Part shown: positions 9,763 through 19,312 of the stretch, one piece after another | How positions within the stretch are numbered: position 1 is the stretch's first letter | How the letters are laid out: the number at the start of each line of letters is the position of its first letter | From: Brevundimonas sp. | GTDB taxonomy: Bacteria > Pseudomonadota > Alphaproteobacteria > Caulobacterales > Caulobacteraceae | DNA length: 64,000 nucleotides | Direction: 5' to 3' | NCBI RefSeq assembly: GCF_019636155.1 | Contig: NZ_JAHBYB010000001.1 | Location: forward strand, 186,001 to 250,000 | Notes under the pieces: model-generated | Seen by the model: the letters and a program-made list of their open reading frames with translations, nothing else | Databases searched by the model: none | Told to the model about the DNA's origin: nothing | Position numbers and translations under genes: made by a program

Positions 9763-10517
9763 TACGCTTCACCGCCTTCGGTCGCTTCGACAGCCTGGGC
9801 CTCTTCGGCGGGCGTCTCGGCGGGTTGAGCAGCGGCCTTGCCGTTCGACTTCACGCCGCCGGGGAACGGGGCGTCGGCCGGGCGGGCCTTCTTGATGGCG
9901 TCGCGGACCTTGACGTAGCTGCCGTCGTGACCCGGGACGGCGCCCTTGATCAGGATCAGGCCGCGCTCGGCGTCCACGCGGACGACGGTCAGGTTCTGTT
10001 GGGTGACGACTTCCTGGCCCAGGTGGCCGGCCATCTTCTTGCCCGGGAAGGTGCGGCCCGGATCCTGGCGGTTACCCGTCGACCCGTGCGAGCGGTGCGA
10101 GACCGAGACGCCGTGGGTGGCGCGCAGGCCGCCGAAGTTCCAGCGCTTCATGGCGCCGGCGAAACCCTTACCGATGGTCTCGCCCTGGATGTCGACCTTC
10201 TGACCCGCGATGAAGTGGTCGGCCGACAGTTCGGCGCCCACGTCCAGCAGACCGTCCGCATCGACGCGGAACTCGGTCACATAGGCCTTCGGCTCGACCT
10301 GAGCTTTCGCAAAGGTCTCGCGCTGGGCCTTGTTGGTGTTCTTGGCCTTCTTCGTGCCCGCGCCCAGCTGCAGGGCGACATAGCCGTCCCGCTCCTGAGT
10401 GCGCTGGCCGACGACCTGGCAGCCGTCCAGCTGGAGCACAGTGACCGGAACGTGCGCGCCGTCATCGGCGAACACGCGGGTCATGCCCAGCTTCTTGGCG
10501 ATCACGCCCGTACGCAT
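9762..10517 (-). CDS. rplC: 50S ribosomal protein L3
   Basis: Early-assembly protein of the 50S core. It has 251 residues against about 209 in E. coli, because of an acidic/Ala tail after about residue 225 ([17 protein letters not shown]). Core motifs are [20 protein letters not shown] and [19 protein letters not shown]. It lies 22 nt after rpsJ. Confidence 0.97.
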   Translation of the reverse strand: MRTGVIAKKLGMTRVFADDGAHVPVTVLQLDGCQVVGQRTQERDGYVALQLGAGTKKAKNTNKAQRETFAKAQVEPKAYVTEFRVDADGLLDVGAELSADHFIAGQKVDIQGETIGKGFAGAMKRWNFGGLRATHGVSVSHRSHGSTGNRQDPGRTFPGKKMAGHLGQEVVTQQNLTVVRVDAERGLILIKGAVPGHDGSYVKVRDAIKKARPADAPFPGGVKSNGKAAAQPAETPAEEAQAVEATEGGEA

Positions 10518-10539
10518 GTCGGATCCCGCCTCTTTCTTC

Positions 10540-10845
<306 letters not shown>

Positions 10846-10863
10846 ATCGGTTGTTTTTCCCAA

Positions 10864-10877
10864 GCAGGCGAACCTGC
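10864..10877 (-). promoter_or_regulatory. UUCG-tetraloop hairpin just upstream of rpsJ
   Basis: Read on the minus strand the sequence is GCAGG-TTCG-CCTGC, a 5-bp GC-rich stem closed by a UUCG tetraloop. It ends 18 nt before the rpsJ start codon, next to the presumed ribosome binding site. It could stabilise the leader or affect translation initiation. The role is inferred. Confidence 0.5.
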
Positions 10878-11080
10878 GTCCCTGTGAACCATTTCAAAGA
10901 CCGGAGTCTTCAGGCGCTAAGGCCTTCAGAGTACGCACGCTTCGCAAAAACGATCGGCCCACGCGGTCGCCCGCGAAGGCCGTTGAAGTCCTGGGTCACT
11001 GCAAAGAACAGGGTCTCAGGTCGTTCCTGCGAACCGCGTCTGCGGATCACTCCGCACAGCCGGTCCAACAAGAGTGGGGG

Positions 11081-11109
11081 CTTATGACCTCCGATTCCGC
11101 TTCCGTCAA
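11081..11109 (-). promoter_or_regulatory. Candidate promoter of the S10 operon
   Basis: On the minus strand TTGACG (11109-11104) is followed after 17 nt by CATAAG (11086-11081). The -35 box is near consensus. It lies between the upstream convergent-free gene end at 11138 and rpsJ, and would give a leader of about 230 nt. A start site has not been seen directly. Confidence 0.5.
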
Positions 11110-11137
11110 GCGGCGAAAAGGTGGCGAGCCCCCTTCC

Positions 11138-12091
11138 CTATTCGACCAGCCGGCCCGAACCGGCGTCCCAGCGCAGGCGCGTCTGGGCGCAGGTCTCCTG
11201 AAAGCCGCAGGCCGGCTCGGTGACGACGACCGCAGGACCGGCCGACACATCCAGCTTCGGGAAGATTTCGGCAGGCGACACATAGGCCTGGACCGCTTCG
11301 CCATCGGCGCGGCTCAGCCACACCTCGAAGCCCGGATAGGGCACCATGTCGCCGGGGCTGTCCTGACAGGGGGACGGCCGCTCCACTACCCAGTCGCGCA
11401 CCCCGTCCCCATCGACGTCGGGAATGTCATGAAGGGCGGCGCGCCGGATCTCGACCCCGTCATCCACATAGACCGAGGCGCAGGCGGTGCGGGTCTTGAA
11501 CCAGATGTCCGCCACGGCCTCCGGCGCATCGGAAGGCGGGCCGCGATCCTCGGACGTGTCGATCGGCGAGAAGGCGCCCACGGCGATGATCCCCTGGCCG
11601 TCGCGCGTCGGCCGCTCGACCAGGCGGCGCAGCTCGGCGTCCCAGGCATAGGCGTAGCGGCACTCACGCGATGCATCGCTGGAGCACAGGGCGTGATGCA
11701 CCTCGGCCTCGACGCGCCGCTCGCCATCGACCTGATAGAAGGTCAGGGTGTGCGCCTGCTCGTCGAAGGCGCGCATCAGCCCGTCGTCGCCCAGGGTGAC
11801 ATAAAGGATCTTGGAACAGCCGCCGGTGCCGCAATAGCTGCTCAGTTCGGCCGCCTCGTAATCGACCAGCCAGTCGGTATGGCCGTCATCGGTCATGTCG
11901 ACCGCCCGGATCATGCCGTCCGGGACGCGGGTGACCAGGGGCGGCCTATTGGTCGGGTCGTCGCGGTCGAAGCCGTATTCGTTGATGTCCCGCAGCGCCA
12001 TCCAGACCAGCCCTTCCGGCGGCGTCTGGGCCGGCGCCGAGCCGGGCGTCAGGGACAGAAGACCCAGGGCCGCCAGAACCGAGATGCGCAT
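11138..12091 (-). CDS. Secreted protein of unknown function with FG-GAP/EF-like Asp motifs
   Basis: A 317-residue protein with a signal peptide (MRISVLAALGLLSLTPGSAPAQ, cut near residue 22). I do not recognise the family. It contains two calcium-loop-like segments, VDMTDDGHTDWLVDY near residue 65 and IPDVDGDGVRDWVVE near residue 230, of the type in FG-GAP/VCBS-like blades. Cys residues occur in SSYCGTGGCSKI, ACGFQETCAQ and others, suggesting disulfides in the periplasm. It is read in the same direction as the S10 operon, but the operon appears to have its own promoter just after this gene. Confidence 0.8.
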   Translation of the reverse strand: MRISVLAALGLLSLTPGSAPAQTPPEGLVWMALRDINEYGFDRDDPTNRPPLVTRVPDGMIRAVDMTDDGHTDWLVDYEAAELSSYCGTGGCSKILYVTLGDDGLMRAFDEQAHTLTFYQVDGERRVEAEVHHALCSSDASRECRYAYAWDAELRRLVERPTRDGQGIIAVGAFSPIDTSEDRGPPSDAPEAVADIWFKTRTACASVYVDDGVEIRRAALHDIPDVDGDGVRDWVVERPSPCQDSPGDMVPYPGFEVWLSRADGEAVQAYVSPAEIFPKLDVSAGPAVVVTEPACGFQETCAQTRLRWDAGSGRLVE

Positions 12092-12166
12092 GCGATCCTC
12101 CCCAATGCGTCGGCCGCGATCCTAACAGGCGGCGGCGACAGGCGGACCCTCGGTTCCTGACGAAAA

Positions 12167-12193
12167 AAGACCCCGGCGGCGGGCCGGGGTCTT
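12167..12193 (-). terminator. Rho-independent terminator after the GIN-domain gene
   Basis: A 10-bp stem AAGACCCCGG / CCGGGGTCTT with a 7-nt loop. On the minus strand it is followed by a run of T (six A on the plus strand at 12163-12168), so it ends transcripts from the gene at 12217-13101. Confidence 0.85.
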
Positions 12194-12216
12194 CGGTATT
12201 CCAGGGCGTGGCCGGA

Positions 12217-13101
12217 TCAGCGGTCGCCGATCGTCAGACGCCCCCCGCCCATCACATTGCGCTCGACCGAGCCGGAGACCGAGCCGATCCGCACGTCCCC
12301 GCCGCCCATCAGATTGACCTCGGCCGAGTTGGCCGAGCCGCGGAAGTCGACGTCGCCGCCGCCCATGACGCTGGCCTCGAACCGGTCGGCCCGGCCGCTA
12401 CGGACCAGGACGTCGCCCGAGCCGGCGATGCTGACTTCGAAATTCCCGTTGACCGCGGCGATGTTGACATCGCCCGAGCCGGCGATCGAGACCTCGGCGG
12501 CGCCGGTGGCCCCGGCGCTGACATCGCCCGAACCGGCGACCGAAACCTCAAGGCTGCGCGAGGTCCCGGCGTTGATGTCGCCGGAACCGGCGACGCTGAT
12601 CGACAGGGGGCCATCGACATTGGCGACGGTCCAGCCGCCGCACCCGGCCGTGCCCACGTCCACCGAGGTCGCGCCCCGGCCGATGGAGCCGAACACCGCC
12701 CCCTGGCCTCCGACATCCACCTGGCGCGGCGAACGGATCAGGATCAGGGGCGCGTTCGACAGCTGGACCCGGCCGTGGTTGCGGACCTCGACCGAGGCCC
12801 CCTCGCCTGGTTGGCGCGGGCTGGCGGCGCCGGACTGGCAGCCCCGGATCATGTTGCGGCCCAGGCCGCCGTCGATGATGACCTTGCCGTCCCGGCGGCT
12901 GACCCGGACATTGGGCAGGCCCGAGCCGCCCTGCTCCACCTCGACGGCGACATCGGTGCGGTCTTCCACCACCACGGCCACGCGGGCCACGGCGTTGCGG
13001 ATCTGGACGTCCTCGGCCGCGGCCGGAGAAGCGACGGCGGCGCCGGCGGCCAGGATCAGGGCCAGCGGGGCGGCGCGAAGGGTCAGGGCGGCGATCTTCA
13101 T
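12217..13101 (-). CDS. Exported repeat protein, DUF2807/GIN-type beta-helix
   Basis: A 294-residue protein with a signal peptide ending near residue 29 (SPAAAED). From about residue 165 to the end it is built of seven repeats of 18-20 residues centred on VAGSGDI, VAGSGDV, IAGSGDV, IAGSGDV, VMGGGDV, LMGGGDV and VMGGGRL. This resembles the GIN (DUF2807) adhesin-head domain and predicts a right-handed beta-helix. An envelope or periplasmic site is likely; the function is unknown. A 12-bp palindrome lies 74 nt upstream and a clear terminator lies downstream, so it is probably monocistronic. Confidence 0.85.
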   Translation of the reverse strand: MKIAALTLRAAPLALILAAGAAVASPAAAEDVQIRNAVARVAVVVEDRTDVAVEVEQGGSGLPNVRVSRRDGKVIIDGGLGRNMIRGCQSGAASPRQPGEGASVEVRNHGRVQLSNAPLILIRSPRQVDVGGQGAVFGSIGRGATSVDVGTAGCGGWTVANVDGPLSISVAGSGDINAGTSRSLEVSVAGSGDVSAGATGAAEVSIAGSGDVNIAAVNGNFEVSIAGSGDVLVRSGRADRFEASVMGGGDVDFRGSANSAEVNLMGGGDVRIGSVSGSVERNVMGGGRLTIGDR

Positions 13102-13174
13102 GACGGGTTTCCTCTCCCAGCGAAGTGTCGAGCGGAAAGGTGCGCGGACCGGCCGGCGGAGTCACTTTAAAATC

Positions 13175-13186
13175 AGGTCATGACCT
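13175..13186. promoter_or_regulatory. Perfect 12-bp palindrome, candidate operator
   Basis: AGGTCATGACCT is a perfect palindrome in the 114-nt space between the cupin gene (ends 13216) and the GIN-domain gene (starts 13101). It lies in a locally AT-richer stretch (TTTAAAATC to its left, GATTTAACC to its right), as expected near a promoter. No regulator can be named. Confidence 0.3.
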
Positions 13187-13215
13187 CGATTTAACCTGCA
13201 GACCTGCAAACGGCG

Positions 13216-14124
13216 TCAGGCCGGCAGGGCGCCCGCGCCGTCCACCGCGCCCACCGCGGGCTCGAAATCGCGCTCGAAATCCTTCAGCCGGTTCTGCAAG
13301 GCGCCCATGCGCCGCAGGGCCAGGGACGCGGCCCACCGCGCCGCCAGTTCGCCCTGGCCCATCCGGTCGGTGAAGCGCGGCGCCCCGCCCCGGCTGCGCA
13401 GCACGGCGTTGGTGTAGAGGGCCCCGTTGCGCAGGCGCGACGACCAGGTCTGGAAATCCATCGACAGGGAGACGCAGAACCGATCCAGGTTCTCGACCCG
13501 GTGCGGCGCATACAGGGGCCAGGTCAGGGCCTCGCCGGGGTTCAGGTCGATGACGGCGGCGTCGGCCTCGAAGGCGCGGCTGTAGGGCAGCTCCTCCGTG
13601 GTCTGGCGGGCCACCACCTGCTCCATGTTGCGTTCGGGCAGATGGGCCTCGTCGCCCGGATAGACGAAGATCCGCTTGCGGCCGCGCAGGTGGAACAGCA
13701 CCACCCCCGCCGCATCGAAATGATAGGGCACCCGCGCCGCCGGCGACGACAGGATCAGCTGACCGGCGTTGGTCACCGCCCGCATGCCCGGATAGGTGGC
13801 CTGTATGGCCCCGAAAGCCGCCATGGCGTCGGCCCAGAAGTCCGGCAGCACCGTCTCCACCCCGCGCAGATTGACCCACAGCCGGCCCTGTTTGATAGCC
13901 TCCAGCAGGTCCGGGCCGCTCAGCCGCCCGCGCGCCCCGGTGCGCAGCGACACCTGGCCTTCGTCGTCGTAGTCATACAGGTTGATGTCGAACAGCTCGG
14001 CCGGATAGCGGTCCAGCACCTCGGCCAGGTGGTCGTCCCCGCCCCAGCCGCGCGCCAGCAGATCATGCGTATGCACGCGGGCCTCGGCGATGGGGCCGGG
14101 ATAGCGGGTGTGGCGTTCGGTCAT
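13216..14124 (-). CDS. Cupin/JmjC-like (2-oxoglutarate Fe(II) oxygenase-like) protein
   Basis: A 302-residue cytosolic protein starting MTERHTRYPGPIAEARVHTH. It shows a cupin-like double-stranded beta-helix with HxD in RVPYHFDAAGVVLFHL and a distal His in LYAPHRVEN, the spacing of JmjC/factor-inhibiting-HIF-like oxygenases. An open frame extends upstream to 14583, but it lies inside the neighbouring gene. It starts 11 nt after the CelD-like gene, so the two form an operon. The substrate is unknown. Confidence 0.8.
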   Translation of the reverse strand: MTERHTRYPGPIAEARVHTHDLLARGWGGDDHLAEVLDRYPAELFDINLYDYDDEGQVSLRTGARGRLSGPDLLEAIKQGRLWVNLRGVETVLPDFWADAMAAFGAIQATYPGMRAVTNAGQLILSSPAARVPYHFDAAGVVLFHLRGRKRIFVYPGDEAHLPERNMEQVVARQTTEELPYSRAFEADAAVIDLNPGEALTWPLYAPHRVENLDRFCVSLSMDFQTWSSRLRNGALYTNAVLRSRGGAPRFTDRMGQGELAARWAASLALRRMGALQNRLKDFERDFEPAVGAVDGAGALPA

Positions 14125-14135
14125 CAGGCGCTCTT

Positions 14136-15266
14136 TCACGCAGGCTGGATGCGGCGGCTCAGGGCCACCCGGGCGGCGTAGGCCACGCCCCGGAAGCGGT
14201 CGGCGGCGGTGACTTCGCACGCTTCGATCGCGGCCCAGCGGCGGCGCAGGCTGGCGCGCAGCCGCTCGCCCCGCCCGTCGCCCGCCAGGTTCAGAAGGCC
14301 GACCGCCGACCGGCTCAGGTCCGCGCCCAGACCGGGGCGCACGATCACCGCCTCGGTCACGTTGCGCTCGGCGTTGCAGAAATATTTCTTGTAGCCTTCG
14401 CCCGCGAAACCGAAGTCGAAGGTCGCATAGCCCCGTTCCGAGGCCGCCCGCATGGTGTCCATGCTCAGCAATATGCCCGGCGAACAGCGGGCCAGGCCGG
14501 GCACATAGGCCGGGAACCAGAAATGAAACTGGTCGCCCGCATGCATCGAATATTCGACCGCGCACAGGCTGTCGCCCGCCCACAGGGCCGCCAGGCTGGC
14601 GCCGAAACCTCCCTCGCCCCGCGTCTGCATCAGGGCGTGCAGCAGGTCGGCCGTCCAGCCGCAGGCGAAGACGTCATGCCGTCCGGTGCGCCGATACTGC
14701 TCGCGTTTCAGCGCGATCAGCCGGTCCAGCAGGTCCGGATCGCGGATGTCGGTCTGGACCCGCAGGGGGCCGAACTCGGCCTCCAGGCTGCGGCGCGCCC
14801 GCTCCTTGTCCTTGAAATACTTGCCCCAGGCGGCCCGTCGCTCGGCATACCAGCCGTCATAGCCTTCGGGCATGGCGACCTGGCAGGTCTGGCGGGTTTC
14901 GCCCTCCCCGCCCGCCGGCCCGACCCATCCGCCGACATTCAGCCGGGCGCCGTTCAGCAGCCGCGCCGTCTCGGCCAGGCTCGGCCCCTGGCCCGGAAAG
15001 GCGATGACGCCGTGATAGTCGTTCAGGGGCGCGCCCAGGGGCTGGATCGATCCGCCCCGCCTCTGGTGCGGAAAATAGCCAATCACCTCGCCGCTCCGGC
15101 GGAACACGGCGACGGCAGCGCCAGGGCTGATCCGGCCCGCGACCTGGGTGAACTCCGGCCGGAAATAGGGGCTGCACAGCTCGGGCGAAGCCGCCAGCAT
15201 CTCGCGCCAGCGACCGATGTGCGCCGCATCCAGGGCGTCCGTGGCGATGATCTCGACCTGCACCAT
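14136..15266 (-). CDS. CelD/BcsL-family GNAT acyltransferase
   Basis: A 376-residue cytosolic protein with the FemAB-like GNAT domain of the CelD/BcsL (cellulose biosynthesis) family. The C-terminal GNAT half is visible as AALWAGDSLCAVEYSMHAGD, then YVPGLARCSPGILLSMDTM and the family hallmark FDFGFAGEGYKKYFCN. Members modify surface polysaccharides; in Caulobacter the holdfast enzyme HfsK belongs to this superfamily, so a holdfast or exopolysaccharide role is a reasonable inference. It is followed after 11 nt by the cupin gene. Confidence 0.82.
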   Translation of the reverse strand: MVQVEIIATDALDAAHIGRWREMLAASPELCSPYFRPEFTQVAGRISPGAAVAVFRRSGEVIGYFPHQRRGGSIQPLGAPLNDYHGVIAFPGQGPSLAETARLLNGARLNVGGWVGPAGGEGETRQTCQVAMPEGYDGWYAERRAAWGKYFKDKERARRSLEAEFGPLRVQTDIRDPDLLDRLIALKREQYRRTGRHDVFACGWTADLLHALMQTRGEGGFGASLAALWAGDSLCAVEYSMHAGDQFHFWFPAYVPGLARCSPGILLSMDTMRAASERGYATFDFGFAGEGYKKYFCNAERNVTEAVIVRPGLGADLSRSAVGLLNLAGDGRGERLRASLRRRWAAIEACEVTAADRFRGVAYAARVALSRRIQPA

Positions 15267-15391
15267 GGCCCCATCCTGGCCCCGGTCCGGTTGCAGCGCG
15301 GTTTAGCGGCATGATGAACGAAGTCTGAGCGGGGAGCCGCCGCCCCCTCCAGGCGTTGCCTTGACTGGACCTTCAACCGCCAGGAACAGCC

Positions 15392-15559
15392 ATGACCGAC
15401 GCCCGTCCCGACAACCGCGAAACCGAGACCGAAAACCAGCGCCGCCCCCCCGGCGAAGGCCAGCCGCCCCGCCCGGCCACCGAACCCGGCGGGGCCGAAG
15501 GCAGCTCCAACTCCGGCGAGACCGAAACCGATCCCGCCACCGGCGAACCCAATTCCTGA
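15392..15559 (+). CDS. Hypothetical 55-residue disordered protein
   Basis: A small ORF with an AGGAA ribosome binding site 7 nt before its ATG. The product starts MTDARPDNRETETENQRRPP and consists almost wholly of Glu, Thr, Pro, Gly, Asn and Arg, so it should be disordered. Third codon positions are strongly GC, like real genes here. A strong hairpin terminator follows 11 nt after the stop, which supports a real transcript. I do not recognise a family. Confidence 0.6.
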   Translation: MTDARPDNRETETENQRRPPGEGQPPRPATEPGGAEGSSNSGETETDPATGEPNS

Positions 15560-15570
15560 CGCCCCAAGCA

Positions 15571-15602
15571 AAACCCCCGCCGGCTTGCACCGGCGGGGGT
15601 TT
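15571..15602. terminator. Strong hairpin terminator, possibly bidirectional
   Basis: A 13-bp stem AAACCCCCGCCGG / CCGGCGGGGGTTT with a 6-nt loop. T residues follow on the plus strand, and A residues precede it, so it could also stop minus-strand transcription coming from tuf. Confidence 0.8.
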
Positions 15603-15727
15603 CATTACGCTTGGCCTATGTTCGCCTCAGCGGAGGCTCGCGGCTTGAGGCCGTTACGCTTGGGCCAGGCTCGCCTCGCGCGCTCAAGCAGTGAGCCGCC
15701 GCGCGGCGAGCGTTAGCGCACCAAGGA

Positions 15728-16918
<1,191 letters not shown>

Positions 16919-16977
16919 CGCCAAAACTCCTGTGGCCCTGGCCCAGATCGGGGAGCGGGCGTTGCGTCATCGAAATC

Positions 16978-17051
16978 TGGAGCGGGTAGACGGGATCGAA
17001 CCGACATCCTCAGCTTGGAAGGCTGCTGCACTACCATTGTGCTATACCCGC
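16978..17051 (-). tRNA. tRNA-Gly (anticodon TCC)
   Basis: A 74-nt cloverleaf including encoded CCA. The acceptor strand GCGGGTA pairs with TACCCGC, the T-loop is GGTTCGATCC, and the anticodon loop CTTCCAA gives TCC. It is between tRNA-Tyr and tuf and probably co-transcribed with them. Confidence 0.96.
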
Positions 17052-17130
17052 GCGGAGAATGCGTCAGGAAACCCCTTCGCACCCTGATCCTCCTCAGGGT
17101 CCCGGCCTGGACGGTCCGGAAGGACGGGCG

Positions 17131-17214
17131 TGGTGGGGGAAGCAGGACTCGAACCTGCGAAGCTTACGCAGCGGATTTACAGTCCGCCCCCTTTGCCGCT
17201 CGGGACATTCCCCC
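17131..17214 (-). tRNA. tRNA-Tyr (anticodon GTA)
   Basis: An 84-nt class II tRNA with a long variable arm and encoded CCA. The acceptor GGGGGAA pairs with TTCCCCC, the anticodon loop is CTGTAAA (GTA), and the T-arm carries GGTTCGAGTCC. It is the first gene of the tRNA-Tyr, tRNA-Gly, tuf unit. Confidence 0.96.
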
Positions 17215-17361
17215 GCGCGCCGTCTTTCAAGACCGATCCGGACGCCATCCACCGGCGCGAACGCCGCCGGACGACAAAGCGTTTCAGACTGAGCACGCCC
17301 TGTAATAGAGGGAAGCGCCGGCCCGAAACCCTTGGGGCCCCAAATCGGAGCGCGTCTTATA

Positions 17362-18243
17362 GTGTCGTCGAACAGGGAACGCAACGACCGGAAAAAGGCC
17401 GGAAAGACGGGCTTTCGGCCCCGGCCCGAGCGGAAGGACGAGCGGGGCGTCGGCCCGCGCGGCGAGGCACGGACCCGGGACGATTCTGGGGCGGATCGTT
17501 CGCCTCCGCGCGCCAGGCCGGCTCGGGCGGACGCCGAGAACTGGCTGTGGGGCCGCCACCCGGTCATTGCCGCCCTGGAGAACCCCGCGCGACGCGGCGC
17601 CGGCCGCCTGTTCGCCACGCCCGACCGGGCCGAGGAGCTGACCGCCCGCGCCGGCGGCCGCACGGTCGAGGTGGTCGATGGACCGCATCTGGCGCGCCTG
17701 CTGCCGCCCGGCGCCGTGCACCAGGGGATGGCGATGAAGGTGGCCCCGCTGGAGGGGGTGTCCCTGGAAGACATCGCCGATCCCGCCCGGGGCGTCATCG
17801 TCATGCTGGACCAGTTGACCGATCCTCAGAACGTGGGCGCGATCTTCCGCTCGGCCCTGGCCTTCGGCGCGCGCGGCATCGTGGTGCAGGAGCGGCATTC
17901 CCCCACCCTGTCCGGCGCCCTGGCCAAGGCTTCGGCGGGCGCGACCGAGCGCCTGGCCTGCGCGCGGGTGACCAACCTCAGCCGGGCGCTGGAGCGGCTG
18001 GCCGACCTGGGCTGGCGGGCGGTCGGGCTGGACGGCGCGGGCGAGGAGACGCTGGAACAGGCGCTGGACGACCGGCCGACGGTCCTGGTCATGGGGTCCG
18101 AAGGCGACGGCATCCGGCGGCTGGTGGCCGAACACTGCGACGCCCTGGCGCGCATTCCCATGCCGGGCGGGTTCGAAAGCCTGAACGTGTCGAACGCGGC
18201 GGCCGTCGCCCTTTACGAGGCGTCACGGAAACAGGCGGGTTGA
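17362..18243 (+). CDS. rlmB: 23S rRNA (guanosine-2'-O-)-methyltransferase, TrmH/SpoU family
   Basis: SPOUT-class 2'-O-methyltransferase, most like RlmB (methylates G2251 of 23S rRNA). It has 293 residues from a GTG preceded by GGAG at 17347-17350; a TTG at 17332 is possible and no ATG fits. After a basic N-terminal tail come the substrate-binding domain (LWGRHPVIAALENPARRG) and the three SPOUT motifs: QLTDPQNVGAIFRSALAFGA, VLVMGSEGDGIRRL, and IPMPGGFESLNVSNAAAVAL. It is divergent from the tRNA-tuf unit. Confidence 0.92.
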   Translation: MSSNRERNDRKKAGKTGFRPRPERKDERGVGPRGEARTRDDSGADRSPPRARPARADAENWLWGRHPVIAALENPARRGAGRLFATPDRAEELTARAGGRTVEVVDGPHLARLLPPGAVHQGMAMKVAPLEGVSLEDIADPARGVIVMLDQLTDPQNVGAIFRSALAFGARGIVVQERHSPTLSGALAKASAGATERLACARVTNLSRALERLADLGWRAVGLDGAGEETLEQALDDRPTVLVMGSEGDGIRRLVAEHCDALARIPMPGGFESLNVSNAAAVALYEASRKQAG

Positions 18244-18290
18244 ACGGGCGCGCCCTTGGCGCATTCGCTTCACCCCATTAGGAAGCGCCG

Positions 18291-19151
18291 ATGGAATTCC
18301 TCTCCTCCCCCGAACTCGCCAGCCAGCTGACCGCCCTGGGCCAGGTGCTGATGATCGACCTGGTCCTGGCCGGCGACAACGCCGTGGCCGTGGGCCTGGC
18401 CGCCGCCGCCCTGGCGCCCGAGCAGCGCAAGAAGGCCATCCTGGTCGGGCTGGCCGCCGCCGTGGTGCTGCGCATCGGCTTCGCCCTGATCACGGTCCAG
18501 CTTCTGGCCATCGTCGGCCTGTTGCTGGCGGGCGGGGTGCTGCTGCTGTGGGTCTGCTGGAAGATGTGGCGCGAACTGCGCGAGGCGGCCACCCACGACC
18601 AGGCCGAGGCCCAGGCGGAGCTGGAGCTGGCCATGCAGATCGAGCATGGCCAGGGTCCCTCGCCCGAGGAACTGGGCCTGAAGCGCAAGTCGTTCGGCGC
18701 GGCCCTGCTGCAGATCATGATCGCCGATGTGACCATGAGCCTGGACAATGTCCTGGCCGTCGCCGGCGCGGCGCACGAACACCCCTGGATCATGGTCTTC
18801 GGCCTGGTCCTGTCCATCGGCCTGATGGGGGTGGCGGCCACCTTCATCGCCAAGGTCCTGAACCGTTTCCGCTGGATCGGCTACATCGGCCTGGCCATCG
18901 TCCTCTATGTCGCCCTGCACATGATCTGGGACGGCTATCGCTCGGTGATCGTGCGGACGGACCGGACCGAGGCCTTCAACCGCGCCGCCCCCGCCTGGCT
19001 GGACATCACCCCCGAGGAACAGGCCAAATTCCTGAGGGGCGTTCGCAGCGAGCGCTCGACCGTCCCGGCGACCGGGGCGCCGTCTTCCGCCCCGCCGCCG
19101 GTGGAGGTGGTTCCGCAGATGACCCGGTCGGAGGCCCTGCCCGCCGCGTGA
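18291..19151 (+). CDS. TerC family integral membrane protein
   Basis: A 286-residue membrane protein with 7 predicted hydrophobic segments. The two TerC half-repeats carry acidic motifs in membrane helices: VLMIDLVLAGDNAVAVGLAA near residue 20 and IMIADVTMSLDNVLAVAGAA near residue 145. TerC/YjbE/Alx proteins are linked to metal (Mn or Ca) efflux; the substrate here is unknown. A charged cytoplasmic loop (residues 98-135) separates the halves. The C-terminal 50 residues are Pro/Ala rich. It converges with metG across a palindromic repeat. Confidence 0.9.
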   Translation: MEFLSSPELASQLTALGQVLMIDLVLAGDNAVAVGLAAAALAPEQRKKAILVGLAAAVVLRIGFALITVQLLAIVGLLLAGGVLLLWVCWKMWRELREAATHDQAEAQAELELAMQIEHGQGPSPEELGLKRKSFGAALLQIMIADVTMSLDNVLAVAGAAHEHPWIMVFGLVLSIGLMGVAATFIAKVLNRFRWIGYIGLAIVLYVALHMIWDGYRSVIVRTDRTEAFNRAAPAWLDITPEEQAKFLRGVRSERSTVPATGAPSSAPPPVEVVPQMTRSEALPAA

Positions 19152-19155
19152 TAAT

Positions 19156-19310
19156 TCCCTTCTCCCCTCGGGGGAGAAGGTGGGCGCCAAAGGCGTTCGG
19201 ATGAGGGGGTTGTGTCAGACACACTCGCTGGCTCACGGCGAGGATGGATCGGGCTTACCCCTCATCCGCCTCGCTCCGCGAGCCACCTTCTCCCCCAGGG
19301 GGAGAAGGGA
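19156..19310. repeat. Composite intergenic palindrome of GGGGAGAAGG/GGATGAGGGG type
   Basis: Two copies of a 50-nt unit face each other: 19156-19208 and, inverted, 19258-19310. Each has a hairpin such as CCTTCTCCCCTCGGGGGAGAAGG, reduced here to its first 20 bases CCTTCTCCCCTCGGGGGAGA, followed by a variable part and GGATGAGGGG. The type is common between genes in alphaproteobacteria. It fills the terC-metG convergent gap and ends 2 nt before the metG stop, so it may serve as a two-way terminator. Confidence 0.85.
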
Positions 19311-19312
19311 TG

